NCBI GenBank assembly: GCA_944387545.1
Contig: CALXFE010000015.1
Location: forward strand, 1 to 39,620
Length of the DNA: 39,620 nt
Source: an uncultured Clostridia bacterium
GTDB lineage: Bacteria > Bacillota > Clostridia > TANB77 > CAG-508
Direction of reading: 5' to 3'
Part shown: in pieces, positions 8,190-15,692 of the stretch
Layout of the letters: every line of letters begins with the position of its first letter
Position numbering within the stretch: position 1 is the first letter of the stretch
Notes under the pieces: generated by a model
Told to the model about the DNA's origin: nothing
Seen by the model: the letters and a program-made list of their open reading frames with translations, nothing else
The model's database searches: none
Program-made: the position numbers and the translations under genes

Positions 8190-8247
8190 TTTAGCAAGAA
8201 ACTATTTGTATAAACTTTATACAAATAGTTTCTTGCTAAAATTTTTT
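8190..8247 (+). terminator. Terminator built on a 51-base perfect palindrome
   Basis: Arms 8190-8214 and 8216-8240 are exact reverse complements (25 bp) around one central base. Six T follow (8242-8247), then the AGGAGG site of the next gene at 8248. The stem is unusually long for a terminator. Confidence 0.85.
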
Positions 8248-8261
8248 AGGAGGCTTTTTTT

Positions 8262-8876
8262 TTGAGTAAACATATAGTATTTAAAACGTTTATAGCAATC
8301 ATATTTATCGTTATGATTCTTTTCTTAGTATTTTTTTATATAAACAAGACTAAAAAAATAAAAATTGGAAATAATACTAGTAGTCAAGAAATTATTGAAA
8401 ATATTTTAAATATTAGTTCATATGAAACAGTGATAGAAGCTGAAATAAATAGTAATAAAAATACAAATAAATATTTAATAAAACAAAAATACATAGCTCC
8501 AGATGTATCAGAACAGGAAATACTTGAACCAGAAAACATAAAAGGAATAAAAATTATCAAAAAAGAAAATGAATTAAAACTTACAAATACAAAATTAAAT
8601 ATATCAAAAATATATAATAATTATCAGTACATGACAGATAATTGTATGGATTTAAATACATTTATAAATGACTATAAAACAAATAAGAAAAAAGAAAATG
8701 AAGAAAAAAATAATGAAATTCTACTGCATATAGAAAATCAAAATAGTCAATATACTAGATATAGGACATTATATATAAGCAAGGAAACAGGAAAACCTAC
8801 AAAAATGGAAATAAAAGATAATAGCAAAAAAAAAATCATTTACATATTATATAGAGAAGTAAAGTTTAAAAATTAA
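8262..8876 (+). CDS. LolA/YdcC-like membrane-anchored protein (tentative)
   Basis: This is a 204-residue protein starting at TTG 8262, eight bases after AGGAGG. One N-terminal membrane helix (about residues 8-27, FIAIIFIVMILFLVFFYI) anchors an extracellular domain. That domain contains ILNISSYETVIEAEINSNKN, TNKYLIKQKYIAP and RTLYISKETGKPTKMEI. This beta-rich layout resembles LolA-fold proteins such as Bacillus YdcC and clostridial GerS-like germination proteins. There is no lipobox cysteine. Gene order supports the guess: in Bacillus, ydcC precedes alr, ndoAI and ndoA, and here the next gene is an ndoA homolog with alr and ndoAI absent. I infer the family from layout and neighbour, not from a decisive motif. 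Confidence 0.45.
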   Translation: MSKHIVFKTFIAIIFIVMILFLVFFYINKTKKIKIGNNTSSQEIIENILNISSYETVIEAEINSNKNTNKYLIKQKYIAPDVSEQEILEPENIKGIKIIKKENELKLTNTKLNISKIYNNYQYMTDNCMDLNTFINDYKTNKKKENEEKNNEILLHIENQNSQYTRYRTLYISKETGKPTKMEIKDNSKKKIIYILYREVKFKN

Positions 8877-8946
8877 AACTTTACATTAACTAATATTTAA
8901 AATAAAAGACATACTTGATAATATAACAATATTGGGAGTGAAAAAG

Positions 8947-9297
8947 ATGATAATAAAAAGAGGAGATATGTTTTATGCAGATTTAAGCCCAGTAGTAGGT
9001 TCTGAACAAGGAGGAATAAGACCAGTATTAATTATACAAAATGATTTAGGAAATAAATATAGTCCCACAGTAATAGCAGCAGCTATAACTTCACAAACAG
9101 GAAAAAACAAATTACCAACACATATAGAAATTGATTCAGAAAGCTGTGGACTAAAAAACAATTCAGTTGTTTTAACAGAACAAATCAGAACAATAGATAA
9201 AAGTAGATTAAAAGAAAAAATAGGACACATAGATGATGAAAAAATTATTAACAAAGTAAATAATGCATTAGGTGTCAGCTTTGGGCTAGAAGAATAG
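8947..9297 (+). CDS. ndoA: EndoA/MazF-type mRNA endoribonuclease toxin
   Basis: The protein has 116 residues from ATG 8947, six bases after GGGAGTG; an earlier TTG at 8932 overlaps that site. The sequence [29 protein letters not shown] and [13 protein letters not shown] is classic PemK/MazF. The length equals that of Bacillus EndoA. These toxins cut mRNA at short sequence motifs and are normally held by an antitoxin encoded just upstream (EndoAI/MazE). Here only 70 bases separate it from the preceding gene, with no room for an antitoxin. It is followed by a bidirectional terminator. The family call is secure. The orphan status applies to this locus only. Confidence 0.93.
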   Translation: MIIKRGDMFYADLSPVVGSEQGGIRPVLIIQNDLGNKYSPTVIAAAITSQTGKNKLPTHIEIDSESCGLKNNSVVLTEQIRTIDKSRLKEKIGHIDDEKIINKVNNALGVSFGLEE

Positions 9298-9330
9298 AAG
9301 AGGATTTAAGTTGAATTAAATCCTCTTTAT
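9298..9330. terminator. Bidirectional terminator between ndoA and the HD-GYP gene
   Basis: A perfect 12-bp stem pairs 9298-9309 with 9316-9327 around a 6-nt loop. It sits between convergent genes. Confidence 0.8.
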
Positions 9331-9338
9331 AATGTGTT

Positions 9339-10286
9339 TTAAACTCTTAATTTTTTAATATTTTTAATTTCGCTATATAAATTATCAATAATTGCTTTTC
9401 TTGTATTATATGCTTCAACATATTCCTGATAAATCTGGTTAAAATTCTCTAAAGTTTCACCAGGTTTGAATAAAAGTTTCATACCTTCTAAGTAATAATT
9501 TTTCTTTTTATCATTTTTAGCTTTTTCCATTTTTTCTTTATATTTTTCTATTTGCTTAAAGCGTTTAATATCTTCTGCTAAAGCATCAACATAGCTTTGT
9601 GTACATGTAATTTCATAACCGATATCATCAATAACAACTTTAAATAAAGTACGGACAATAATAGGATTGCTTTTTCCAAGTTTGGCTTCTTCTGCAAGAT
9701 AATTTAAGGTTCCAGAATAATTTGGTTCAAGAGAAGGCTTTGTTTCTTCGATTAAAATTTTCAAAGTATCTGTGATACCAATGTGAGACTTATATTGTCT
9801 TTTACTAACAATGGCATCATATTCATCGGCAACTCTAATAATTTGCCCTTCATAAGGAATATCTTTTTTTGTTAATCCTTGAGGATATCCTGTACCATTT
9901 AAAGCTTCATGATGATATAAAGGGCCAGCAGCATAAGGTCTTAACTTTAAGTCTTTCATACACATTTCATATCCTAAAGTTGTATGTGTTTTCATAACCT
10001 CAAATTCTTCATCTGTTAATTTAGAAGGTTTTTGTAAGATAGCTGGTGGTATAAATAATTTTCCAATATCATGGAGATATGCACATATTGTACAATATTC
10101 AGTAAACCCTTTATTACAATGTAAATACTCACAAAGTCTACAAGTTAAAGCAGCTACATTTTCACAATGCTTTCTAGTAAAAACATCTAATGTATCTAAC
10201 ATATTTAATTGATATCGCATAGTTTTATCTAAGTTATACGATTTTAAACTAGTTTTATCATAAAAATCAAATTCAGGTTGTTTCAT
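9339..10286 (-). CDS. HD-GYP domain phosphodiesterase
   Basis: The protein has 315 residues. ATG 10286 is chosen because AGGAG lies nine bases upstream; an in-frame ATG at 10337 has no site. Residues 35-210 form an HD-GYP domain: AYLHDIGKLFIPP, then THTTLGYEM, then HHEALNGTGYP, and VADEYDAI. All metal ligands and the GYP-loop residues are present, so it could hydrolyse cyclic di-GMP or a related dinucleotide. The C-terminal third (about 215-315) is helical and Lys-rich and I do not recognise it. No receiver or sensor domain is fused. It is transcribed divergently from the tandem HD gene at 10572. Confidence 0.85.
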   Translation of the reverse strand: MKQPEFDFYDKTSLKSYNLDKTMRYQLNMLDTLDVFTRKHCENVAALTCRLCEYLHCNKGFTEYCTICAYLHDIGKLFIPPAILQKPSKLTDEEFEVMKTHTTLGYEMCMKDLKLRPYAAGPLYHHEALNGTGYPQGLTKKDIPYEGQIIRVADEYDAIVSKRQYKSHIGITDTLKILIEETKPSLEPNYSGTLNYLAEEAKLGKSNPIIVRTLFKVVIDDIGYEITCTQSYVDALAEDIKRFKQIEKYKEKMEKAKNDKKKNYYLEGMKLLFKPGETLENFNQIYQEYVEAYNTRKAIIDNLYSEIKNIKKLRV

Positions 10287-10491
10287 ATTTTCAACTCCTA
10301 TCAAAAATATCATATCATTAAATAAAAAAAACTGCAATAAATTATTGTATTCTAGAAAAATTTTCTAATACATAATGAAATTATGTATTAGATGAATATA
10401 AATATCAAAAATTGTGATAGAAAGAAAATGTCTTGAAAATATAAATGTATAAGAAAGCAGAACAACTATAAAATAGAGAAAAACAGATTGA

Positions 10492-10520
10492 TTGACATAA
10501 AATGGAAAACGGTATATAAT
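10492..10520 (+). promoter_or_regulatory. Consensus sigma-A promoter
   Basis: TTGACA (10492-10497), 17 bases, then TATAAT (10515-10520). It lies within the longest version of the next open frame (from 10488), so translation must start downstream, at 10572. Confidence 0.85.
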
Positions 10521-10571
10521 ATTATCGGAAACTTGGAAATCCTGACTCAGAAAAGAGGGAGGTTGAGGAAA

Positions 10572-11900
10572 ATGCCAGAGAAAACCAGTTTAGAAAGATG
10601 GAAAAAAGAATACAATTTTATAAAAGGCTATGCAACAATGTATAAAATGCGCAATACCTTGATTGCACTTACATTAGCTTTGAAATATCACGATGGTCAA
10701 TATCGGGATGGAGGAGAACCATACATCATTCATCCATTGATGGTGTGTAAAACATTAATTCTTTTAAACATAGAAAAACGTTTAGAAGAATGGTATCCTG
10801 ATATGAATATTCATCAGATAAGACATCAGTGTGATATTATGTATGCTGCAGCAATACTGCATGATGTTATAGAAGAGTGCGAACTTACTAATAGAGGAAG
10901 AGAACTTGTGGAAACCTATAATCTTGATGAAGAAGTTTGGAAAATAGTATGGCTATTAAGCAAACCACCTAAAATCAAGAAATGGCCTTGGAGTCCTGTT
11001 TATGACCCGGAAAGATATTTTTGGAACATATTAAACAGTTGGAAAGCAACAATTATCAAAATTGCTGATAGGGCAAACAATTGCAGTACAATGGAAGTGT
11101 TTGAAGAAGAAAGAAAAAAGAAATATATACTTGAAACAATCCAGTATATATATCCACTTTGTTCAAAAGGAAAGATTCGGTATCCAGAATTTTCAGATAC
11201 CATATCTATCTTAAAAAATCTAATTGTATCTGTATGTGAAACATTAGCATCTATTCTAGGAATGCAGGAAGCCATATCGGACGAGGAAGAAGAATACAAG
11301 AAAACAGTGCATTTCATAGAAGGTATGAGTAGGAATGAATTGCCTAACACATACAAAGCATTGTTTATTGCTCAAAAGTTTCATAAAGGACAGACAAGGA
11401 CAAGTGGTGACCCATTTGTCATTCACCCAATTAGAGTTTGTTCATATCTCATGACATTGGGGATTCATGATGACTATACTTGTGCGGCAGCTTTGCTACA
11501 TGAGATTCCACAGATGTGCCAAATATCTGAAAGTGGAGAAGAATTTAGTAAAGATTATGGCATTGAAAAAGAAGTAGTCAATGTTGTAGAATTGGTTGCT
11601 AACAAAAACAAACCGCTAGAAAAATATTATTTGGACATTGAAATGAATCCAAGAGCATTATTAGAAAAACTGTCTAATCGAGTTCACACATGCACATTTC
11701 TTGCGAAAGCGAGTAACCAAGATATGATGGATTACATAATGGAAACCAAAGAATATATGGTTCCAATGTGTAAATATGGCATGCTACATTATCCGCAATA
11801 TGCAAACCAGATAGAAATTATGCAAAGCCATATTCTGGTGATTTGCAATATTCTGGAAGTTGTAACAAAAGAAACTGGTTTAACCTCACACGGAAGCTAA
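10572..11900 (+). CDS. Tandem RelA/SpoT-type HD-domain protein (Mesh1-like duplication)
   Basis: The protein has 442 residues from ATG 10572, after GGGAGG and a consensus promoter. Two homologous halves are visible. The first has DGGEPYIIHPLMV and AAAILHDVIEE. The second has SGDPFVIHPIRV and AAALLHEIPQM. Both resemble the HD hydrolase domain of RelA/SpoT and Mesh1, which removes pyrophosphate from (p)ppGpp. No synthetase, TGS or ACT domain follows. The first half keeps the HD pair. In the second the Asp is replaced by Glu (LLHE), so that half may be inactive or regulatory. Each half ends in a similar run (PLCSKGKIRYPEFSD and PMCKYGMLHYPQYAN), confirming an internal duplication. Codon use is less AT-rich than in neighbours, hinting at transfer. 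The substrate is unknown. Confidence 0.75.
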   Translation: MPEKTSLERWKKEYNFIKGYATMYKMRNTLIALTLALKYHDGQYRDGGEPYIIHPLMVCKTLILLNIEKRLEEWYPDMNIHQIRHQCDIMYAAAILHDVIEECELTNRGRELVETYNLDEEVWKIVWLLSKPPKIKKWPWSPVYDPERYFWNILNSWKATIIKIADRANNCSTMEVFEEERKKKYILETIQYIYPLCSKGKIRYPEFSDTISILKNLIVSVCETLASILGMQEAISDEEEEYKKTVHFIEGMSRNELPNTYKALFIAQKFHKGQTRTSGDPFVIHPIRVCSYLMTLGIHDDYTCAAALLHEIPQMCQISESGEEFSKDYGIEKEVVNVVELVANKNKPLEKYYLDIEMNPRALLEKLSNRVHTCTFLAKASNQDMMDYIMETKEYMVPMCKYGMLHYPQYANQIEIMQSHILVICNILEVVTKETGLTSHGS

Positions 11901-11925
11901 CGATTTGTTGGCTTCCATTTTTTTT
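11892..11925 (+). terminator. Terminator overlapping the stop of the tandem HD gene
   Basis: A 10-bp stem with one G-U pair, 11892-11901 with 11907-11916, is followed by eight T (11918-11925). The TAA stop lies within the 5' arm. Confidence 0.85.
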
Positions 11926-11934
11926 GCCCAACCA

Positions 11935-11963
11935 TTGAAAAATAGCGAAAATTATGGTAATAT
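11935..11963 (+). promoter_or_regulatory. Probable promoter for aspS
   Basis: TTGAAA (11935-11940), 17 bases, TAATAT (11958-11963). A 10-bp hairpin (aagttaaaaa with tttttaactt) lies in the leader without a T-run. I see no T-box elements. Confidence 0.55.
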
Positions 11964-12042
11964 AAGTAAGATAAAAAAAGGGAAAAGTTAAAAAATTAAG
12001 ATTTTTAACTTGAATTGGTACCTAAGGAAGGAAATGAAAGAT

Positions 12043-13785
12043 ATGTACAGAACAAAAACTTGTGGAGAACTAAATATTAAAAATATAAAAGAACATGTTG
12101 AACTTGCAGGATGGATTCAAAAAATAAGAGATTTAGGTGGAATGACTTTTATTGATTTAAGAGATGAATTTGGAATGACACAAATTGTTGTCAATGATGA
12201 AGAATTAAAAAAATTTGTAAAAGAATTACATACAGAAAGCTGTATCCACATAGAAGGAGAAGTTGTGGAAAGAGCGAGCAAAAATCCTCATATGAAAACA
12301 GGAGAGATAGAAGTTGTGGCTCAAAAAATAGAAGTATTAGGAAAATGTAAAAACGTACTTCCTTTTGAAATTAATACAGAGCAAGAAGTTAGAGAAGATT
12401 TACGATTAGAATATCGATTTTTAGATTTAAGAAATGAAAAATTACACAATAATATTTTACTACGTTCAAAAATCTTAAAAACCATAAGAGATAAAATGGA
12501 TGAGCTTGAATTTACAGAAATTCAAACACCAATCTTAGCAAATTCTTCTCCAGAAGGTGCAAGAGATTATTTAGTACCAAGTAGATTAAATCCAGGAGAA
12601 TTTTATGCGCTTCCACAAGCACCACAACAATTTAAACAATTATTAATGGTTAGTGGATTTAACAAATATTATCAAATTGCACCATGTTTTAGAGATGAAG
12701 ATCCAAGAGCAGATAGAGCACCAGGAGAATTTTATCAATTAGACTTTGAAATGAGTTTTGCGACCCAAGAAGATGTCTTTAAAGTTATTGAAGAAGTGGT
12801 ACCATATACTTTTGAAAAATTCACGGATTGGAAAGTAGATAAAGGACCATTTGTCAGAATTCCATATAAAGAAGCAATGGAAAAATACGGAATTGATAAA
12901 CCAGATTTAAGAAATCCTTTAATTATTCAAGATGTAACAAAACTATTTGAGGGCTCTGATTTTAATGCATTTAAAGATAAAACCATAAAAGCGATTATTG
13001 TACCAAATGGAGCAGAACAAGGAAGAAAATTCTTTGATAAGATGGGTGAATTTGCAACAACTGACGAAGTGGGAGCAAAAGGCCTAGCTTGGACAAAATT
13101 AGACAATGAAGGAAATGTACAAGGGGGAATAGCAAAATTCATTACAGAGGAAATTAAAGAAAAACTAGAAAAAGACTTTGGATTAGAAAAAAATGCAAGT
13201 ATTTTCTTTATCGCAGATGAGTTTGAAAAAGCACAAAAAATTGCAGGTTTAGTTAGAATTGAATTAGGAAAACGATTAGACTTAATTGAAAAAGGTGTAT
13301 ACAAATTCTGCTTTATCGTCGATTTCCCAATGTATGAATTATCAGATGAAGGAACAATAGACTTTAGTCACAATCCATTTTCAATGCCACAAGGTGGATT
13401 AGAAGCTTTAGAAAACAAAGATCCATTAGATATATTAGCATATCAATATGATTTAGTATGTAATGGATATGAAATGGCATCAGGAGCCGTTAGAAATCAT
13501 GCCCCAGAGATCATGGTAAAAGCATTTGAAATTGCAGGATATAGTGAAGAAGATGTCAAAAATCGATTTGGTGCATTATATAATGCTTTCCAATATGGAA
13601 CACCACCTCATGCAGGTGCTGCACCTGGAATTGATAGAATGATTATGCTAATTGCAGACTCTCAAAACATAAGAGAAGTTATTGCATTTCCAAAGAATAA
13701 AAAAGCAAGAGACTTATTAATGAGAGCACCATCTGTTGTTACAGAACAACAATTAAAAGATGTACACATTAAATTAGACTGTTAG
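12043..13785 (+). CDS. aspS: Aspartyl-tRNA synthetase
   Basis: The protein has 580 residues and is class IIb. It opens with MYRTKTCGEL and an OB-fold anticodon domain (VELAGWIQKIRDLGGMTFID), then motif 2 (CFRDEDPRADR with GEFYQLDFEMSF). The bacterial GAD insertion spans about residues 290-420. Motif 3 is GAAPGIDRMIML, followed by REVIAFPK. It charges tRNA-Asp. The start at 12043 is 11 bases from AAGGAAGG; ATG 12034 is too close, and the TTG at 12010 precedes the site. Length and domain order are normal for a bacterial AspS. If AsnS or GatCAB is used for Asn-tRNA, that cannot be told from here. Confidence 0.96.
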   Translation: MYRTKTCGELNIKNIKEHVELAGWIQKIRDLGGMTFIDLRDEFGMTQIVVNDEELKKFVKELHTESCIHIEGEVVERASKNPHMKTGEIEVVAQKIEVLGKCKNVLPFEINTEQEVREDLRLEYRFLDLRNEKLHNNILLRSKILKTIRDKMDELEFTEIQTPILANSSPEGARDYLVPSRLNPGEFYALPQAPQQFKQLLMVSGFNKYYQIAPCFRDEDPRADRAPGEFYQLDFEMSFATQEDVFKVIEEVVPYTFEKFTDWKVDKGPFVRIPYKEAMEKYGIDKPDLRNPLIIQDVTKLFEGSDFNAFKDKTIKAIIVPNGAEQGRKFFDKMGEFATTDEVGAKGLAWTKLDNEGNVQGGIAKFITEEIKEKLEKDFGLEKNASIFFIADEFEKAQKIAGLVRIELGKRLDLIEKGVYKFCFIVDFPMYELSDEGTIDFSHNPFSMPQGGLEALENKDPLDILAYQYDLVCNGYEMASGAVRNHAPEIMVKAFEIAGYSEEDVKNRFGALYNAFQYGTPPHAGAAPGIDRMIMLIADSQNIREVIAFPKNKKARDLLMRAPSVVTEQQLKDVHIKLDC

Positions 13786-13823
13786 GGACGTGCCAAAATG
13801 GACATTTTTTGTCCAAAAGGGAC
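13785..13823. repeat. Repeat-like GGGAC hairpin element after aspS
   Basis: Immediately after the aspS stop lies a GC-richer element with GGGAC at both ends (13785-13789 and 13819-13823). A central 6-bp hairpin pairs tggaca (13799-13804) with tgtcca (13810-13815) over a T5 loop. The composition is unlike its surroundings and resembles dispersed intergenic repeats known in Clostridia. Only one copy occurs here. Confidence 0.4.
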
Positions 13824-13879
13824 AGACTAAGTTAAACAGATTGAAAAGTAAACGTTTAATAAAAAAGGAGAATTTAAGA

Positions 13880-14140
13880 ATGGAATATCGATATAGACCA
13901 AGTGGGGTATGTTCAAGAGAAATGATAATTGAAATGGATGGAAAGATAATAAAGAAATTAACCATTGTCGGAGGCTGTGCTGGAAATACATTAGGTGTAT
14001 CTAGATTAATAGAAGGAATGAATATTGATGAAGCTATCAAGAGATTAAAAGGTATTCCTTGTGGTACAAAAGGAACTTCTTGTCCAGATCAATTATCAAA
14101 AGCATTAGAAGAAATTAAAGAAAAATATAAGATAGCTTAA
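13880..14140 (+). CDS. TSCPD-domain protein (TIGR03905 type)
   Basis: The protein has 86 residues from ATG 13880, after AAAGGAG; the frame is open upstream to 13790 but through the GGGAC element. It contains YRPSGVCSREMIIE, IVGGCAGNTLGVSRLIEGM, then GIPCGTKGTSCPDQLSKAL. The spaced cysteines (VCS, GCAGN, PCG, SCPD) define the TSCPD domain, otherwise found at the C-terminus of some B12-dependent ribonucleotide reductases. Stand-alone versions are common in Clostridia and of unknown function. The cysteines suggest metal or cluster binding, which is inference. It lies between aspS and mnmA on the same strand. Confidence 0.88.
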   Translation: MEYRYRPSGVCSREMIIEMDGKIIKKLTIVGGCAGNTLGVSRLIEGMNIDEAIKRLKGIPCGTKGTSCPDQLSKALEEIKEKYKIA

Positions 14141-14147
14141 AGTATAG

Positions 14148-14196
14148 CTATAATATTAAAGTGATAAGTTACTGTAACAGAAAATAAATATTATAG
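14148..14196 (+). other. Leader hairpin before mnmA
   Basis: A 10-bp AT stem pairs ctataatatt (14148-14157) with aatattatag (14187-14196). The loop holds an inner palindrome (gttactgtaac). No T-run follows, so it is an mRNA leader structure rather than a terminator. Confidence 0.35.
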
Positions 14197-14216
14197 AAAT
14201 AAAATGAGGTTAGTTC

Positions 14217-15266
14217 ATGAAAGAAAAAGTATTATTAGGAATGAGTGGAGGCGTAGATAGTTCTGCATCAGCAATTCTGTTAAAAAAAGCAGGATATGAA
14301 GTTATTGGTTGTACAATGAATTTGTTAGAGGAACCAAATGAAGAAGCCATAAAAGATGCCAAAAAAGTATGTGAGAAACTAGGAATTGAACATCATGTTT
14401 TTGATTGTAGAAAAGAATTTAAATGTCGTGTGATGGAGACATTTATTTCTGAATACGAAAATGCAAGAACACCAAATCCTTGTGTGGAATGTAATCAATA
14501 TTTGAAATTTGGCGTTTTTTATGACAAAGCAAAAGAATTAGGTTGCCAATATATTGCAACAGGTCATTATGCGAAAAAAGAATATTCAGAAAAATATCAA
14601 CAATATGTTTTAAGGAAATCTAATGAAGAGAAAAAAGACCAGACATACTTTTTATATACCATTCCAAGAGAAAAAGTAGAGTATATTTTATTTCCATTAC
14701 AAGATAATGTAAGTAAAGAACATACAAGAGCGTTGGCAGAAGCATATGGATTAGAAATTGCACAAAAAAAAGATAGTCAAGAAATTTGTTTTATTAAAGA
14801 TAATGATTATCAAAGGTTTTTAAAAGAACATATACAAAAAGAGCCAAAAACAGGAAAGATTGTTTTAACAACAGGAGAAATTTTAGGAACCCATAATGGA
14901 TTGATTAATTATACTATAGGACAAAGAAAAGGTTTAGGAATTTCTTATAAAGAACCATTGTATGTTGTGAAATTAGATATAAAAAATAATCAGGTTATTG
15001 TTGGAACAGAAAAAGAATTATATAGTAATCAGTTAGAAACAATACATGTCAATTGGATTGTAAATGTTGAAAATAAACTAGAAGAAGGATTAGAATGTTT
15101 TGCAAAAATCAGATATAGAGCAAAAGAAGCAAAAGCAAAAGTAATCAAAGAAAATGAAACCATAAAAGTGGTATTTCAAGAACCACAAAGAGCAATTACC
15201 AAAGGTCAGTCTGTTGTATTTTATGATGAAGATGGTATTGTTTTAGGTGGCGGGAAGATTAAATAG
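14217..15266 (+). CDS. mnmA: tRNA-specific 2-thiouridylase MnmA
   Basis: The protein has 349 residues. An N-terminal PP-loop ATPase motif, GMSGGVDSSAS (about residues 8-18), is followed by the catalytic pair of cysteines: one in NPCVECNQ (about residue 92) and one in SQEICFIKD (about residue 190). Between them lies YIATGHYAK. The C-terminal part has the GQRKGLG motif and a beta-barrel. MnmA adds sulfur to C2 of U34 in Glu, Gln and Lys tRNAs, taking it from a cysteine desulfurase relay. No desulfurase gene (iscS/nifS) is adjacent here, although mnmA often follows one. It ends with a strong terminator. Confidence 0.95.
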   Translation: MKEKVLLGMSGGVDSSASAILLKKAGYEVIGCTMNLLEEPNEEAIKDAKKVCEKLGIEHHVFDCRKEFKCRVMETFISEYENARTPNPCVECNQYLKFGVFYDKAKELGCQYIATGHYAKKEYSEKYQQYVLRKSNEEKKDQTYFLYTIPREKVEYILFPLQDNVSKEHTRALAEAYGLEIAQKKDSQEICFIKDNDYQRFLKEHIQKEPKTGKIVLTTGEILGTHNGLINYTIGQRKGLGISYKEPLYVVKLDIKNNQVIVGTEKELYSNQLETIHVNWIVNVENKLEEGLECFAKIRYRAKEAKAKVIKENETIKVVFQEPQRAITKGQSVVFYDEDGIVLGGGKIK

Positions 15267-15282
15267 TAGATTATAAAAATAT

Positions 15283-15317
15283 GTAAAAAAATCGGTTTTA
15301 CTAGCCGATTTTTTTAC
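15283..15317 (+). terminator. Terminator after mnmA
   Basis: A perfect 13-bp stem pairs 15283-15295 with 15305-15317 and includes A7/T7 tracts, so it may act on both strands. Confidence 0.85.
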
Positions 15318-15319
15318 AA

Positions 15320-15359
15320 TAAAAAGAAAGACTATGCTTGGCTTAAGAGATAGTCTTTC
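15320..15359 (-). terminator. Terminator of the DUF1737-like gene
   Basis: A 9-bp stem pairs 15351-15359 with 15326-15334. Read on the minus strand it is followed by TTTTTA. Confidence 0.7.
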
Positions 15360-15364
15360 ACAAC

Positions 15365-15556
15365 TTAGTTTTCTTTTATTACGGCTTGCATTATGTAAGC
15401 TGTATTTGTTCGGAAATCTCCATTTGTCCCGAAGATACACACCCCTCCTATAGGGATCCATCCTTCCGAAATAGCTTTATTTACTTTATCTGTGAAACCA
15501 ATGATGTCGAGTTTATAAAGTTCCGATGCCATCTCCCGAATTACCATATATTGCAT
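15365..15556 (-). CDS. Small DUF1737-like protein
   Basis: The protein has 63 residues. It has a strong AAAGGAGG site nine bases before ATG 15556, its own promoter and its own terminator, so it is a real monocistronic gene. The pattern is MQYMVIREMASELYKLD, then VNKAISEGWIPIGGVCIFG, then AYIMQAVIKEN. This matches the DUF1737 layout: a short beta-strand, a helix ending in an EGW-P-GG turn, and a final strand with QA-V. The function of that family is unknown. Its codons (CCC, GGG, ATC, TCC) are clearly less AT-rich than its neighbours, which suggests recent acquisition, perhaps from a phage or plasmid. The plus-strand frame across it is an antisense artefact. Confidence 0.75.
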   Translation of the reverse strand: MQYMVIREMASELYKLDIIGFTDKVNKAISEGWIPIGGVCIFGTNGDFRTNTAYIMQAVIKEN

Positions 15557-15603
15557 ACTAAATCCTCCTTTGAGTAGGTGCCAAGCTAACCTTTTATATT
15601 TTT

Positions 15604-15632
15604 ATTATACTACAATTAACATAAAAAAACAA
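15604..15632 (-). promoter_or_regulatory. Promoter of the DUF1737-like gene
   Basis: Read on the minus strand: TTGTTT (15632-15627), 17 bases, TATAAT (15609-15604). The leader is about 45 bases long and contains AGCTTGGC. Confidence 0.6.
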
Positions 15633-15645
15633 ATGATATAACTCC

Positions 15646-15675
15646 AAACAGAAAAGTAGGTAAATATCTACTTTT
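15646..15675 (-). terminator. Probable terminator of the transglycosylase gene
   Basis: An 8-bp stem pairs aaaagtag (15652-15659) with ctactttt (15668-15675). On the minus strand a short T-rich tail follows. Confidence 0.5.
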
Positions 15676-15692
15676 AACATATATATTTTAAA

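Noticed and set aside
11941..12042. T-box riboswitch upstream of aspS
   Set aside because: Only about 80 bases of leader, no T-box bulge sequence and no terminator/antiterminator pair; only a simple 10-bp hairpin is seen.
15386..15577. 63-codon plus-strand frame opposite the DUF1737-like gene
   Set aside because: The minus strand has the promoter, AAAGGAGG site, terminator and family match; the plus strand has none of these.
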